In this document: positions 1 through 7,279 of the stretch, in pieces
How positions within the stretch are numbered: position 1 is the stretch's first letter
Layout: each line of letters starts with the position of its first letter
IMG/VR virus record: IMGVR_UViG_3300000318_000002
Location: 20,814-84,813 of that record
DNA length: 64,000 nucleotides
Direction: 5' to 3' (one strand)
Source of the DNA: a virus
Notes under the pieces: generated by a model
The model's database searches: none
Told to the model about the DNA's origin: nothing
The model's input: only the letters and a program-made list of their open reading frames with translations
Program-made: the position numbers and the translations under genes

Positions 1-412
1 CTTTTAATGCCTTTTCAGAATCAATTTTTATTTTCTTACAAACATTTTTAATATCTACTTCTTGATCGATATTACCTTTTTGGGAATCTTTATTTATATT
101 AAATCCAGAAGGTATGTTCTCTTTAATAAACAAATCGAACTTTTCGACGTCGATCAATGATTCATTAAATCGCGCCGAAAGCATCCCACACCCGATATCA
201 ACTCCAATGATATTTGGAATAACATATCCATTTATTTTCATGGTAAAACCGATCACCGCCCCTTTACCGGAATGGCAGTCAGGCATAATTGCTATATAGG
301 TTTTCCCGAATGCGGGATGATTTAAAAAACCTTGTATTTGATCTTTTGTTGTCAAATCTATTTCATCAATCATAATATTCGCAGTGTTATATTTACCTTC
401 CATTTGGATCAT
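1..412 (-). CDS. rtcB: RtcB RNA ligase, N-terminal part (cut by window edge)
   Basis: RtcB joins RNA ends (2',3'-cyclic phosphate or 3'-phosphate to 5'-OH) using GTP and Mn2+, repairing or splicing tRNA. The 137 visible residues contain the family signatures MPDCHSGKGAVIG and NIIGVDIGCGM; the Cys of DIGCGM is a metal ligand in the family. The catalytic His lies in the missing C-terminal part. The start at 412 has GGGGAG six bases upstream; an alternative ATG lies at 403. It is the last visible gene of the leftward operon and overlaps the preceding small gene by 20 bases. In phages RtcB is thought to repair tRNAs cut by host anticodon nucleases; here that is inference. Confidence 0.93.
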   Translation of the reverse strand, partial: MIQMEGKYNTANIMIDEIDLTTKDQIQGFLNHPAFGKTYIAIMPDCHSGKGAVIGFTMKINGYVIPNIIGVDIGCGMLSARFNESLIDVEKFDLFIKENIPSGFNINKDSQKGNIDQEVDIKNVCKKIKIDSEKALK

Positions 413-587
413 GTTGTCTCCCCTTTTTTCCCTTTGATATTTCAACAATTTTATATTTATCTGCTTTATTTTCAATTTCCAACAAATGATAAATATAATT
501 TGCTGTTATAAGATCCACCGATTCGCCGCGCAAAGAAAAATATTGTGCAAAGTCCCCGATATCGTTAATTACATTATAAAGTGTCAT
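393..587 (-). CDS. Small conserved phage protein (64 aa), paralogue of the gene at 17666
   Basis: Function unknown. It begins MTLYNVINDIGDFAQYF and is clearly related to the 67-aa product at 17666-17869, which begins MYLFNVTNKFGDYAEAG; both continue with (D/N)(L/Q)(I/M)TAxYxYxxx and end with KIVEIS or QIVSIE. A good ribosome site (GAGGTG) precedes the ATG. It overlaps rtcB, so the two are probably translated together. The similarity between two distant loci of one phage supports it as a real gene. Confidence 0.75.
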   Translation of the reverse strand: MTLYNVINDIGDFAQYFSLRGESVDLITANYIYHLLEIENKADKYKIVEISKGKKGRQHDPNGR

Positions 588-616
588 AAGTACACCTCAC
601 GTAAATTAAATCGCTA

Positions 617-781
617 TCACCAAACCGTATACACCAAAACTCCTATTATAACCAATAAAGTAAAAATCAGTTTAGCCGAAAAAAGACTATCTTCTTCTTT
701 TAATTTTGATCCGCACAAAGGGCATTTTGTATAATTATTATCTTCTACCCAATAATTACATGATGTACAATGATAAATCAT
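617..781 (-). CDS. Zinc-ribbon plus one transmembrane helix (54 aa)
   Basis: A 54-residue protein with two Cys pairs, CTSC near the N-terminus and CPLC at residues 20-23, forming a probable zinc ribbon. A C-terminal hydrophobic helix (about residues 37-53, LIFTLLVIIGVLVY) follows. The ATG at 781 has AAAGG at the right distance. It belongs to the leftward operon. The architecture (cytoplasmic zinc ribbon and tail anchor) resembles that of the product at 29422-29667. Specific function unknown. Confidence 0.65.
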   Translation of the reverse strand: MIYHCTSCNYWVEDNNYTKCPLCGSKLKEEDSLFSAKLIFTLLVIIGVLVYTVW

Positions 782-800
782 ACAAATACCTTTAACGTTG

Positions 801-959
801 TCATTTTATACCTCTATTTTTATTCTTTGATGCCGCAGGTCTACCACCTTTTTTCCCGTTAATCCTAGAAGCAATAGCCTTTCGTTCACTTTTTATTTTC
901 CCAAGTTCTGAAAAAAAGACAGATAACTCTATTTCTTTATTGCAATGTGGACAATGCAT
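801..959 (-). CDS. Small basic CxxC protein (52 aa)
   Basis: Encodes MHCPHCNKEIELS followed by a basic, Gly-rich C-terminus (INGKKGGRPAASK). One CPHC knuckle suggests metal or nucleic-acid binding. GGGAGG lies nine bases before the ATG, and a strong promoter lies just upstream at 985-1013, so this is the first gene of its own transcript. No family recognised. Confidence 0.65.
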   Translation of the reverse strand: MHCPHCNKEIELSVFFSELGKIKSERKAIASRINGKKGGRPAASKNKNRGIK

Positions 960-984
960 ACTGTTATTACCTCCCAATAATAAC

Positions 985-1013
985 AGTATAGCCTACCGGA
1001 TAGGTTTTGTCAA
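985..1013 (-). promoter_or_regulatory. Strong sigma70-type promoter with palindromic spacer
   Basis: On the minus strand TTGACA (1013-1008), a 17-bp spacer and TATACT (990-985). The spacer contains the near-palindrome CCTATCCGGTAGG, a plausible operator. The promoter and the following CTGTTATTATTG are nearly identical to the promoter at 16751-16779. It reads into the small gene at 959. Confidence 0.8.
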
Positions 1014-1064
1014 CATAAAAAAATAAAAAATTATATTTTTTGATATCGATATTAATTGCTTTTA

Positions 1065-1343
1065 TTACAATAAATTATTATTATCTTTAATAATAGAAAG
1101 TAGCCCAATAGTTATTCCTTGGACTTGCTTTTCGGATAAATTCAAATTTAATTTATCTGAAATAAAATGTAGCTGTTCATGTAAAATTGTTTCATATTTA
1201 ACTTGTTCGGGTAATTCGTTAAAAATTAAAATTTTGCATTGATCAGAAAAACACTTCCCGACAGAATCACCACCAATTAAATCTTTCTCAAATATAATAT
1301 TAACATCAAAAGAAAGAATTTTTTTAATGGATACTCTTTTCAT
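1065..1343 (-). CDS. HExxH metallopeptidase-like phage protein (92 aa)
   Basis: A short single-domain protein with HEQLH at about residues 54-58, followed by LNLNLSEKQV, whose Glu could be the third zinc ligand. This is the layout of small ImmA/IrrE-like or SprT-like phage proteins. A widespread phage family has the same order: strand-rich N-terminus, LHExxH, then LxLSExQV. Whether it cleaves anything is unknown. Its start overlaps the stop of the upstream HTH gene (ATGA), indicating translational coupling. Confidence 0.7.
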   Translation of the reverse strand: MKRVSIKKILSFDVNIIFEKDLIGGDSVGKCFSDQCKILIFNELPEQVKYETILHEQLHFISDKLNLNLSEKQVQGITIGLLSIIKDNNNLL

Positions 1344-1564
1344 CTTTTATTAATTTTTTTATAATGTCTTCTTATTGTACTTTCATCAACTCCGCACACG
1401 TCAGCTATATCGCAAAACGTTAATCTGGGATAATGGTTTTTAAGTGCATATTCAATTTTTGCATTAAATTCAATTTTTTTATAATTTATATTACTTTTAG
1501 ATTCTAATTGTTTAATAAAATCAGTATCAATATTTACTTCTGTTACCGATGTTTTTGTTTCCAT
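1340..1564 (-). CDS. Small helix-turn-helix protein (74 aa)
   Basis: The C-terminal half (LTFCDIADVCGVDESTIRRH) reads as a helix-turn-helix of the kind found in resolvases and sigma-like regulators; the N-terminus is acidic. It starts in a TAATG overlap with the metallophosphoesterase stop and ends in an ATGA overlap with the metallopeptidase-like gene, so the three form a coupled block. Probably DNA binding; target unknown. Confidence 0.65.
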   Translation of the reverse strand: METKTSVTEVNIDTDFIKQLESKSNINYKKIEFNAKIEYALKNHYPRLTFCDIADVCGVDESTIRRHYKKINKR

Positions 1565-2325
1565 TAAATCCTCTCGTAAGATTGTTTTAAATTAACTTTA
1601 TAAATATGTTTCGTAAAATCTAAGACCTTCCCATTATCTACAACCATTTCACAAAATCCTACATTATAAAATCCTCCGGACATCCTTCTTGGATAACGAT
1701 CATAATCCGCATTCCCTATTTTTAACGCCGGTAATGTCATCACTGTTGTATCTACATCGGATACCGATCTATATTCATGGACGTGCCCTCGAATAATATA
1801 ATCCGCTTTTTCAACACCCTCAGGTTCAGACATTAATTTGTTCCAAATAAGTTGTTTCCGCAACATAATGTCGCCGCCAACGGGAGTAGATGTTTTCCCA
1901 ATAGTATGTTGCATATTGAATTTAACGCCATCGACATCTATCTTTCTCATCCATGAAATCCCAAAATCTCCCATTTTTTCTGCAATTGTTTTTTCAAAAT
2001 CGATATTTCCGGTGCTAACATGATATGGAGTCCCATAACAAAAAATATGTTTTTTAGCATTTGCGCTTTTTAATACCTTTATACAATTTTCTTGTTGTTC
2101 GGAAATATCCGGCAATCTTAGAAACCCAGAATCTTTTGTATCTGGTCCTTCAATACAATCTCCCAAATGCAACATTACATCATATTCTGATTTTTTTGTG
2201 GTCATCCACCAATTCCAAAATGGAGTCATAATCTCATCAATTTTTTTTTCATTCGGATAATCAGGATGGGTCATCCCCATTAAATGTCCGGAATGATTAT
2301 CCGAAAGTAAAATAATTTTAGTCAT
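1564..2325 (-). CDS. Calcineurin-like metallophosphoesterase
   Basis: A 253-residue two-metal phosphoesterase. Motifs in order: SDNH (Asp9, His11), HLGD (Asp56), GTPYH (about 98-102), MQH (139-140) and GHVH (180-183), the usual metal-binding set. The metallophosphoesterase fold is certain, but the substrate (nucleic acid ends, cyclic nucleotide or nucleotide) cannot be read from the sequence. AAAGGA precedes the ATG. It sits between the NMP kinase-like gene and the HTH gene in the leftward operon, a setting that suggests nucleic-acid metabolism. Confidence 0.88.
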   Translation of the reverse strand: MTKIILLSDNHSGHLMGMTHPDYPNEKKIDEIMTPFWNWWMTTKKSEYDVMLHLGDCIEGPDTKDSGFLRLPDISEQQENCIKVLKSANAKKHIFCYGTPYHVSTGNIDFEKTIAEKMGDFGISWMRKIDVDGVKFNMQHTIGKTSTPVGGDIMLRKQLIWNKLMSEPEGVEKADYIIRGHVHEYRSVSDVDTTVMTLPALKIGNADYDRYPRRMSGGFYNVGFCEMVVDNGKVLDFTKHIYKVNLKQSYERI

Positions 2326-2355
2326 AAATATCCTTTAAATTCAAAAATTCTGATT

Positions 2356-2829
2356 TTAAACATTTATTGTTTCATGCTGAATATATTTCAATGACTGAAA
2401 ATCATGATGGTCAATCATTAACCGCTCAAAAATATTCTTCCACTTTTCACCACGAATGCGCATGTTAAATATACGTTTATACCATGGGCAATTAATATAA
2501 ACAATCTTTATATTAAACCTCTTTTGGATAATATCGTTTTCAAGTAAATATAAAATGCCAGGAGGATCTATTATATAAAAATCAGCATCAAATAAATCAT
2601 TTGAAGAAACCCAATATTCGTTTTTCCCGCGTTTTGTGTACGCAACAAAATCCTTCCTATAGTCTTCACATACTATTTTATGAAAGTGTTTGTGTACTCC
2701 ATTAATTTCGCCATCTCTTTTCGGACGTGTAGTATGGGAAATTACCATTTTACAACCAAAGATGTTTGTTAAATAATCTTTTCCAGATCCTGATTTCCCA
2801 CAAACCAAAGTAAGATTTTTTTTAATCAT
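2356..2829 (-). CDS. Guanylate-kinase-like nucleoside monophosphate kinase
   Basis: 157 residues with a P-loop GKSGSGKD (11-18) and the segment SHTTRPKRDGEING (31-44), which matches the GMP-binding S(H/R)TTRxxRxGE signature of guanylate kinases. A later R-x-R-x-E segment (MRIRGE) may be the lid. It is shorter than bacterial Gmk (about 200 aa), as phage versions often are. The likely role is phosphorylation of (d)GMP for phage DNA synthesis. It lies 10 bases after the transglycosylase gene in the same operon. Confidence 0.8.
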   Translation of the reverse strand: MIKKNLTLVCGKSGSGKDYLTNIFGCKMVISHTTRPKRDGEINGVHKHFHKIVCEDYRKDFVAYTKRGKNEYWVSSNDLFDADFYIIDPPGILYLLENDIIQKRFNIKIVYINCPWYKRIFNMRIRGEKWKNIFERLMIDHHDFQSLKYIQHETINV

Positions 2830-2838
2830 TTTCTTTCC

Positions 2839-3324
2839 TTACATCATCATTAAAAATTGTGCTTTTCGCATACAATTACGCGCATATATTCTTGATATTT
2901 TGGGATAAATTTTTCTATTGTGCCCAGAATTGTATTTGCAAAAACCTTCAAAGTAATCATTCTTTGCTGGTGTTTTTGATAGGCAATATTTTAAATATTT
3001 TGTTCCCGCAAGAATATTTTCATATTTAACCCACGGTGCAGCTTTATATCCTGCGGCGGTCGATGGCATCAATTGGCATATCCCCAAAGCCCCGGCAGAC
3101 GAAACGGCTGAATTTGAAAAATTACTTTCAGAATGAATCTTTGAAAATTCGTATAGTTCATCAATTCCTGTTTGATAACAGGCTTGTTTTATCTGACAAA
3201 AAGTAGTCTGATCAAGTGCCGGATACAATTTGTGCATAGTTGAATAATCAACAACAATTCCTGAAGAAAAATTAAGAGAAACAATACCTAAAAAAAATAA
3301 TATTATTGTAAATATAAATTTCAT
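2839..3324 (-). CDS. Exported lytic transglycosylase (SLT domain)
   Basis: 161 residues starting with a hydrophobic signal sequence (about 1-22). The SLT domain carries the catalytic Glu66 in HSESNF, then AGALGICQLMPST (77-89) and NILAGTKYLKYCL, the standard lytic transglycosylase blocks. It cleaves peptidoglycan glycan strands in the periplasm. It may be the lysis enzyme or help DNA entry; no holin is evident nearby. Its ATG overlaps the stop of the methyltransferase gene (ATGA). Confidence 0.88.
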   Translation of the reverse strand: MKFIFTIILFFLGIVSLNFSSGIVVDYSTMHKLYPALDQTTFCQIKQACYQTGIDELYEFSKIHSESNFSNSAVSSAGALGICQLMPSTAAGYKAAPWVKYENILAGTKYLKYCLSKTPAKNDYFEGFCKYNSGHNRKIYPKISRIYARNCMRKAQFLMMM

Positions 3325-4502
3325 TTTTTGACCTCTTTTAAAATTATAGAAAAAATATGAGAAATTACGTCAACAGTCCATGAATTCCCAACAGAGTGAT
3401 ATCGTCTTGAATTTGAAACGCAATCGGTATAATTATCTTTTAACGTTTGCAATCTTTCACATTCTACAGGAGTAAGTTTTCGCCAAGTTATTTTTTCTTC
3501 TGAGATTTTAGGCTCTTGATTCCCGCCGCAAATTGCAGTCAAACAGGGGCTTTTACCCTCCACCGAATAAACTCTTTTTATATTATCATTACCTTTTATA
3601 TCGGCAACTCCTATCTGTACGCATAAACTATCTTTTGTTAAACAATTAGATTTACCTGTTTCATTGACTTCAAGGCATTGTTCTGTATCAATACCTGAAG
3701 TTCGATCAGATGGATGTTCGGGATTCCGACCGCGGAATGCTCCGCCGGTAATAATTAACTGTCTTTTCCCTTGTTCTAAATAACTTTTTTCATTACCGCC
3801 TTTAGCATAATTGGCATCAAGACAATAGGATTTTGTTCTATCGGTTACCCCTGTTTCTATAATATCTTGTAAAAATATCTTTTTATCTTTTGGTTGAGTA
3901 ACTTCAGAGTCAAAAACAATAATATTATTTTCACTTTCAAATAAAGACTGAAAATAATTTCTTTTATTATCTTTATCAATTGATATTTGATAATTTTTAC
4001 AATCAGTAATTTTTTTACAAATTATATAAATACGTTCTCTGTTTTGTGCTGAAACCAATGCCGAATTTATTATAATCCAGTCTACGGCATATCCTAAATA
4101 ATTGAATTTTTTTAAAATAAACTTAAATGTATTACCATTATCAATTGATAAAAGTCCTTTTACATTTTCAAAAAATAAATCTTTTGGCTGATATTTTTCA
4201 ATAACACTAAACATCGCATCAAGGATATCCCCGCCTCTTTTGTCTCCCAACCCTTTTCTTTTACCGGCATTAGAGTATGGCTGGCAAGGGAAGCCTCCAA
4301 TAATTATATCAGGATGCTCAATATCCCATGTTTGGGAATAAAGTATTGATCCAAGCTGAATAGTATTCGGGTAATTTTTTTGTGTTATTTTTATTGCGTA
4401 AGGATCTATTTCTGAAGCATAATACTTTTCAATAGGTATACCGGACCTTTCAAAAGCAACTTGACCTGCCGAAATACCATCAAAAAGAGATAATACCTTC
4501 AT
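3321..4502 (-). CDS. C5-cytosine DNA methyltransferase (orphan)
   Basis: 393 residues with the ordered motifs of Dcm-type enzymes: SLFDGISAG (SAM binding, residues 5-13), GGFPCQPYSNAG with catalytic Cys73, ENVKGL (112-117), QNRERIY (153-159) and the C-terminal RRYHSVGNSW. The target-recognition region lies between about 190 and 340. No restriction endonuclease gene is visible nearby, so it probably protects phage DNA from host enzymes. It overlaps its neighbours on both sides by four bases (ATGA). Confidence 0.93.
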   Translation of the reverse strand: MKVLSLFDGISAGQVAFERSGIPIEKYYASEIDPYAIKITQKNYPNTIQLGSILYSQTWDIEHPDIIIGGFPCQPYSNAGKRKGLGDKRGGDILDAMFSVIEKYQPKDLFFENVKGLLSIDNGNTFKFILKKFNYLGYAVDWIIINSALVSAQNRERIYIICKKITDCKNYQISIDKDNKRNYFQSLFESENNIIVFDSEVTQPKDKKIFLQDIIETGVTDRTKSYCLDANYAKGGNEKSYLEQGKRQLIITGGAFRGRNPEHPSDRTSGIDTEQCLEVNETGKSNCLTKDSLCVQIGVADIKGNDNIKRVYSVEGKSPCLTAICGGNQEPKISEEKITWRKLTPVECERLQTLKDNYTDCVSNSRRYHSVGNSWTVDVISHIFSIILKEVKK

Positions 4503-4699
4503 TTTTTTTCATACTCAGAAAAAGCTTTTAAAATTTCATTAACCGTTAAATTTTGCATTTTTGATGGATGAAGTTTACACCAAAGCATAAAACGCCCCGC
4601 CGATTCAAGAGTAAAAAAAGCTTTTTCATTCATCAAAATAGCATGTATCCGCTTTTCAAGCGTCTCTTCGGATATCCATATAGGAAGTGGTTTTATCAT
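4499..4699 (-). CDS. Hypothetical protein (66 aa)
   Basis: The likely start is the ATG at 4699 (MIKPLPIWISEETLEK), preceded by GGGAG; longer versions up to 4753 would overlap the FmdB-like gene further. It is mostly helical by composition. The stop overlaps the methyltransferase start. No recognised domain. Confidence 0.6.
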   Translation of the reverse strand: MIKPLPIWISEETLEKRIHAILMNEKAFFTLESAGRFMLWCKLHPSKMQNLTVNEILKAFSEYEKK

Positions 4700-4880
4700 G
4701 TTCCGTACTCCCATTGTGTTTTTTATAGTCGTTAACATAAAATCCTGCTCCATTAAATTTAATACTAGGTTTTGAAAAAAGCCTTCTCATTTTCCCTTTA
4801 CAAAGTGGACAAGTTTGATTTTTAACATTTACAGGATCCTCATGCTCGTATCCACATCCGTCACATTTAAAATCTGCCAT
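4656..4880 (-). CDS. FmdB-like zinc-ribbon protein
   Basis: The start at 4880 gives MADFKCDGCGYEHEDP, which aligns with the FmdB family opening (M-x-x-Y-x-C-xx-CG); a second pair CPLC and the family tail RRLFSKPSIKFNGAGFYVNDY follow. FmdB-type proteins are small putative regulators. An in-frame ATG at 4886 and one at 4922 are alternatives. The C-terminal tail overlaps the next gene. Common in phages, role unproven. Confidence 0.75.
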   Translation of the reverse strand: MADFKCDGCGYEHEDPVNVKNQTCPLCKGKMRRLFSKPSIKFNGAGFYVNDYKKHNGSTEHDKTTSYMDIRRDA

Positions 4881-4887
4881 ATTCATT

Positions 4888-5097
4888 TTATGATACCTGT
4901 TTAACGCATGGATAAGAGCCAATTTTTATAGGGGAATCGATTTTCCCAATATTCCGAGCAAGAGTATAACTTGATCCAGAACAATCAACAAAATTATCCC
5001 CGTCTTTATAAAGACCAACTTTTTTACCGTCAGTATTCCATCTCTTTTTTATTCCATCCCACGAAACTATTAAGTAAATACCCTTATAAATCGCCAT
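4888..5097 (-). CDS. Hypothetical protein, first gene of the leftward operon (69 aa)
   Basis: Starts MAIYKGIYLIVSWDGIKK with GAGG about nine bases upstream. Contains two Cys and a Gly/Ser/Thr-rich centre; probably a small beta-rich protein. It is the first gene after the extended -10 promoter at 5122-5127. Family not recognised. Confidence 0.6.
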   Translation of the reverse strand: MAIYKGIYLIVSWDGIKKRWNTDGKKVGLYKDGDNFVDCSGSSYTLARNIGKIDSPIKIGSYPCVKQVS

Positions 5098-5113
5098 GAG
5101 GAAACCCTCTTTA

Positions 5114-5175
5114 TGTTTGAAATTATAACAACCATAAATAACCTGTTTGAAATGTCAAATATATTTTTGACATTT
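5114..5175. promoter_or_regulatory. Operator-like repeats and leftward extended -10 promoter
   Basis: Between the divergent leftward operon and the integrase. TGTTTGAAAT occurs twice in direct orientation, 30 bp apart (5114-5123, 5144-5153). The second copy runs into a 10-bp inverted repeat AAATGTCAAA / TTTGACATTT (5150-5159, 5166-5175; 6-bp loop). On the minus strand TGTTATAAT (extended -10) at 5130-5122 would start the leftward operon. A repressor site controlling both directions is likely, but inferred. Confidence 0.55.
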
Positions 5176-5196
5176 TTCGCAAAAAATAATAATCAG

Positions 5197-5225
5197 TTGA
5201 CTTTAATATAAACCTTATATTTTAT
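5197..5225 (+). promoter_or_regulatory. Possible integrase promoter
   Basis: TTGACT (5197-5202), 17-bp spacer and TTTTAT (5220-5225), just upstream of the integrase ribosome site (GTGAGG). The -10 is a poor match, so this is tentative. Confidence 0.35.
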
Positions 5226-5241
5226 TTTTATGTGAGGTTTT

Positions 5242-6120
5242 ATGCAAAAAAATGATTTAATTGTTCAAAATAATGCTTTCCCCGATCTTTCTTTAATAGC
5301 AGAAAAATTACCCAAACTTTCTGAAGAAAGTAGAAAAACATATTCCTACGCAATGAATTCATTTAAACATTATTGCGAAAAAAATTCCGTTCCGATAGGG
5401 ATAGACTCTCTTGTTGAATGGATTCAATCCATGGAAAACGGCAATACTCAAAAATGTTATCTTGCGGCAATAAAAAAAGTCATGCGTCAGCTTTTTAAAT
5501 TTGATCCGCGTCTTCAAAATATTCTTTCAAGTCTTGAAGAAATTCATCCTGAAAAGAAAGATATGACGATTACCAGATCCAAATATCTAACAAAAGAAGA
5601 AATTTATCAACTTATTCACAAATCGCCTAAAAATCTATCGGCAATTATTGAAGTTATGTTTTGGACTGGATTCCGTGTTTCTTCAATTTTGAACATTGAA
5701 CTCGAAAAATGTACTTTTGTAGAGTCCGGATACTATGAAATCCGCGTCAAAGGTAAACGCAACAAAGAAAATACCGGGTTTATTGACAAAAAACTTTACG
5801 ACAAGTGTAAAAAACTTTTCAATGGCAAAAAATTTTTATTTGAACATAAAGAAAAAAAGTTCACAAGGGAATATATAAGCCGATCAATAACGACTTTAGG
5901 TCGAAAAATACTCGATAAGAAAATTTCAGCGCATACTACCCGAAGATCCTTTGCTTGCTACCTGCTTTATGAGCGCGGCATTACTCTTGATAAAGTTCAA
6001 AAAGCAATGAATCATTCCAGTATAAATACCACTGCCATTTATTTATCCGGAAAAGCTACTCCGGAAGAAATAGGGATACCTGGACTAAAAAAAACAAGAA
6101 AAAATAAACCCGCCTGTTAA
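5242..6120 (+). CDS. int: Tyrosine recombinase (phage integrase)
   Basis: 292 residues: N-terminal SAM-like core-binding domain (about 15-100) and catalytic domain (113-285). Visible catalytic residues: Arg145 (TGFRVSSIL), Lys172 region (RVKGKR), His231 and Arg234 (HTTRRSF), His258 (MNHSS) and the nucleophile Tyr267 (NTTAIYL). It integrates and excises the phage genome by site-specific recombination. It stands alone, transcribed rightward, and its end overlaps a terminator hairpin. The att site was not identified. A phage resolvase role is a possible alternative. Confidence 0.9.
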   Translation: MQKNDLIVQNNAFPDLSLIAEKLPKLSEESRKTYSYAMNSFKHYCEKNSVPIGIDSLVEWIQSMENGNTQKCYLAAIKKVMRQLFKFDPRLQNILSSLEEIHPEKKDMTITRSKYLTKEEIYQLIHKSPKNLSAIIEVMFWTGFRVSSILNIELEKCTFVESGYYEIRVKGKRNKENTGFIDKKLYDKCKKLFNGKKFLFEHKEKKFTREYISRSITTLGRKILDKKISAHTTRRSFACYLLYERGITLDKVQKAMNHSSINTTAIYLSGKATPEEIGIPGLKKTRKNKPAC

Positions 6121-6132
6121 AGCGGGTTTATT
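6103..6132. terminator. Terminator hairpin at the end of the integrase
   Basis: Eleven-bp arms AATAAACCCGC / GCGGGTTTATT with an 8-base loop, followed by TTTAG. The arm begins inside the last codons of the integrase. Probably bidirectional, separating it from the convergent gene at 6146. Confidence 0.75.
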
Positions 6133-6145
6133 TTAGAAAACCTTC

Positions 6146-6319
6146 TCAGCGATAATCTGACGTCAATTGTTTTTTATATATTCTTTCAAGTGCAGCAAAC
6201 CCCTGTTTTTTTATCGCGCGTTTTATCGCTTCTGTTTTTGGGACATCTTTAATCTGCTCATTCAAAAACATAAGCATATCAAACTTTATACCATCGTAAT
6301 TATCTTTTGTTATTCGCAT
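6146..6319 (-). CDS. Hypothetical protein (57 aa)
   Basis: Encodes MRITKDNYDGIKFDMLMFL and a basic helical tail ending LTSDYR. AAGGG precedes the ATG at 6319. It lies between two hairpins and converges on the integrase. No family recognised; the charge pattern is that of a small helical protein. Confidence 0.55.
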   Translation of the reverse strand: MRITKDNYDGIKFDMLMFLNEQIKDVPKTEAIKRAIKKQGFAALERIYKKQLTSDYR

Positions 6320-6333
6320 AAATTTTAGCCCTT

Positions 6334-6360
6334 AAAAAAAGCGGGACTTTTATACCCCGC
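6334..6360 (-). terminator. Rho-independent terminator after the 60-aa gene
   Basis: On the minus strand GCGGGGTATAAAAGTCCCGC followed by seven T. A second hairpin CTGACT / AGTCAG (6361-6377) lies immediately before it. Confidence 0.7.
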
Positions 6361-6378
6361 CTGACTTTGTTAGTCAGC

Positions 6379-6561
6379 CTATATCATGCTATAATTTTTC
6401 ATCGACCAGTCGTGACAAAACTGTTTAACGTCTTTGTCATCTGTAAAATTATAGCCATTGTAAAGAGGATTGATCTTGCGATCATGTCTTACGCCGTCAA
6501 TGTAAAGATACCCGGCAGATGTTATTTTAACGCTCTTACCATTGATAATTGATGTTCTCAT
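6379..6561 (-). CDS. Hypothetical protein (60 aa) with its own promoter
   Basis: Starts MRTSIINGKSVKITSAGYLY with GGAG seven bases upstream. Short beta-rich protein with one Cys and a C-terminal aromatic tail (CHDWSMKNY). It is a single-gene unit: promoter at 6631-6659, terminator at 6334-6360. The monocistronic layout fits a gene expressed from the prophage, but that is inference. Confidence 0.65.
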   Translation of the reverse strand: MRTSIINGKSVKITSAGYLYIDGVRHDRKINPLYNGYNFTDDKDVKQFCHDWSMKNYSMI

Positions 6562-6630
6562 GTTGTTTCTCCTACCCGTCTGAGTGGGTTAGCCTCGTAA
6601 TTTGTTTTGGTCTCTCTCAACCATATAAAT

Positions 6631-6674
6631 AATCTACTGCACGGGACTATTTTTGTCAACAATTTTTTTGACAA
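6631..6674 (-). promoter_or_regulatory. Promoter with TTGTCAA-N8-TTGACAA dyad
   Basis: Minus-strand TTGACA (6659-6654), 17-bp spacer, TAGATT (6636-6631). The -35 is one arm of an inverted repeat TTGTCAA (6653-6659), 8 bp, TTGACAA (6668-6674). The same dyad recurs at 16736, 17223 and, with one mismatch, 58498. Confidence 0.65.
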
Positions 6675-6686
6675 AAATCTACTTTT

Positions 6687-6836
6687 TTATCTTTTTTTCG
6701 TAATTTTTATATCCTCAAACGTGCACCAACACAAAAAGATCAATCCCTCAATTTCACACAATCCGATATTATCATCTTTTACAGCATATATTTTGTATTT
6801 TTTGCCATTTGAGTATCCATATCCAATTGATTTCAT
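6687..6836 (-). CDS. Hypothetical protein (49 aa)
   Basis: Encodes MKSIGYGYSNGKKYKIYAVK and ends near CWCTFEDIKITKKR. Weak ribosome site (TAGGTAG). It sits between the interrupted gene and the promoter at 6631-6659. A small beta protein is likely; nothing recognised. Moderate doubt remains that it is expressed. Confidence 0.45.
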   Translation of the reverse strand: MKSIGYGYSNGKKYKIYAVKDDNIGLCEIEGLIFLCWCTFEDIKITKKR

Positions 6837-6857
6837 AGACTACCTATTAAAATCCCC

Positions 6858-7175
6858 TCATTGTTCACTGATAAATTCCTCCAACTTCTTTAATACTTTT
6901 TTATCATAAATTTTTTTACTACGCACGGTCTTCGCCTCGCGCCATTTGGAATAAATAGAATTTTCTCCACAACTTTCAAGAGGACATTTATTATATCTTC
7001 TTCTGAAATACCTAGGATAAGACGTTCTTTCAAAAAATAATTCGCAAAGAGGGCATTCATTTATAAATTTATTAACATTAACTGAAGTGCTCGACTTATA
7101 CCTTGACCCCGATGCTGAAAGTTCCTTCTAAATCTGAATAGAAATTTTTAATGCTTTTATAAGTTTTTTATCCAC
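6858..7175 (-). pseudogene. Zinc-finger-like gene interrupted by one in-frame TAG
   Basis: AAAGGAG precedes a GTG start at 7175. The frame runs 15 codons (VDKKLIKALKISIQI), meets TAG at 7130-7128, then continues open for 89 codons to a TGA at 6858. The second part has clear coding character: CPLC, then CPLESCGE, and a charged helical tail ending LEEFISEQ. There is no start codon soon after the TAG. TAG is a normal stop elsewhere in this window (for example at 11668, 25719 and 42242), so the simplest reading is a nonsense-mutated gene. Readthrough remains possible. Confidence 0.55.
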
Positions 7176-7279
7176 TTTATTTCTCCTTTTATTTTTTTCC
7201 ACAAACTGCCCTCTAAAATGCCCTCAGTCTGCTTAAAACGGCTTTATTTGGCTTCCAAAACCGCAAAACAACCCCTTAT

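Noticed and set aside
6607-6909. Plus-strand frame of 100 codons
   Set aside because: Composition is that of the complement of the leftward genes at 6687 and 6858; no ribosome site; overlaps a promoter.
6858-7175. Genome-wide recoding of TAG to an amino acid
   Set aside because: Other genes end in TAG at natural positions (11668, 25719, 42242), and no suppressor tRNA with a CTA anticodon was found.
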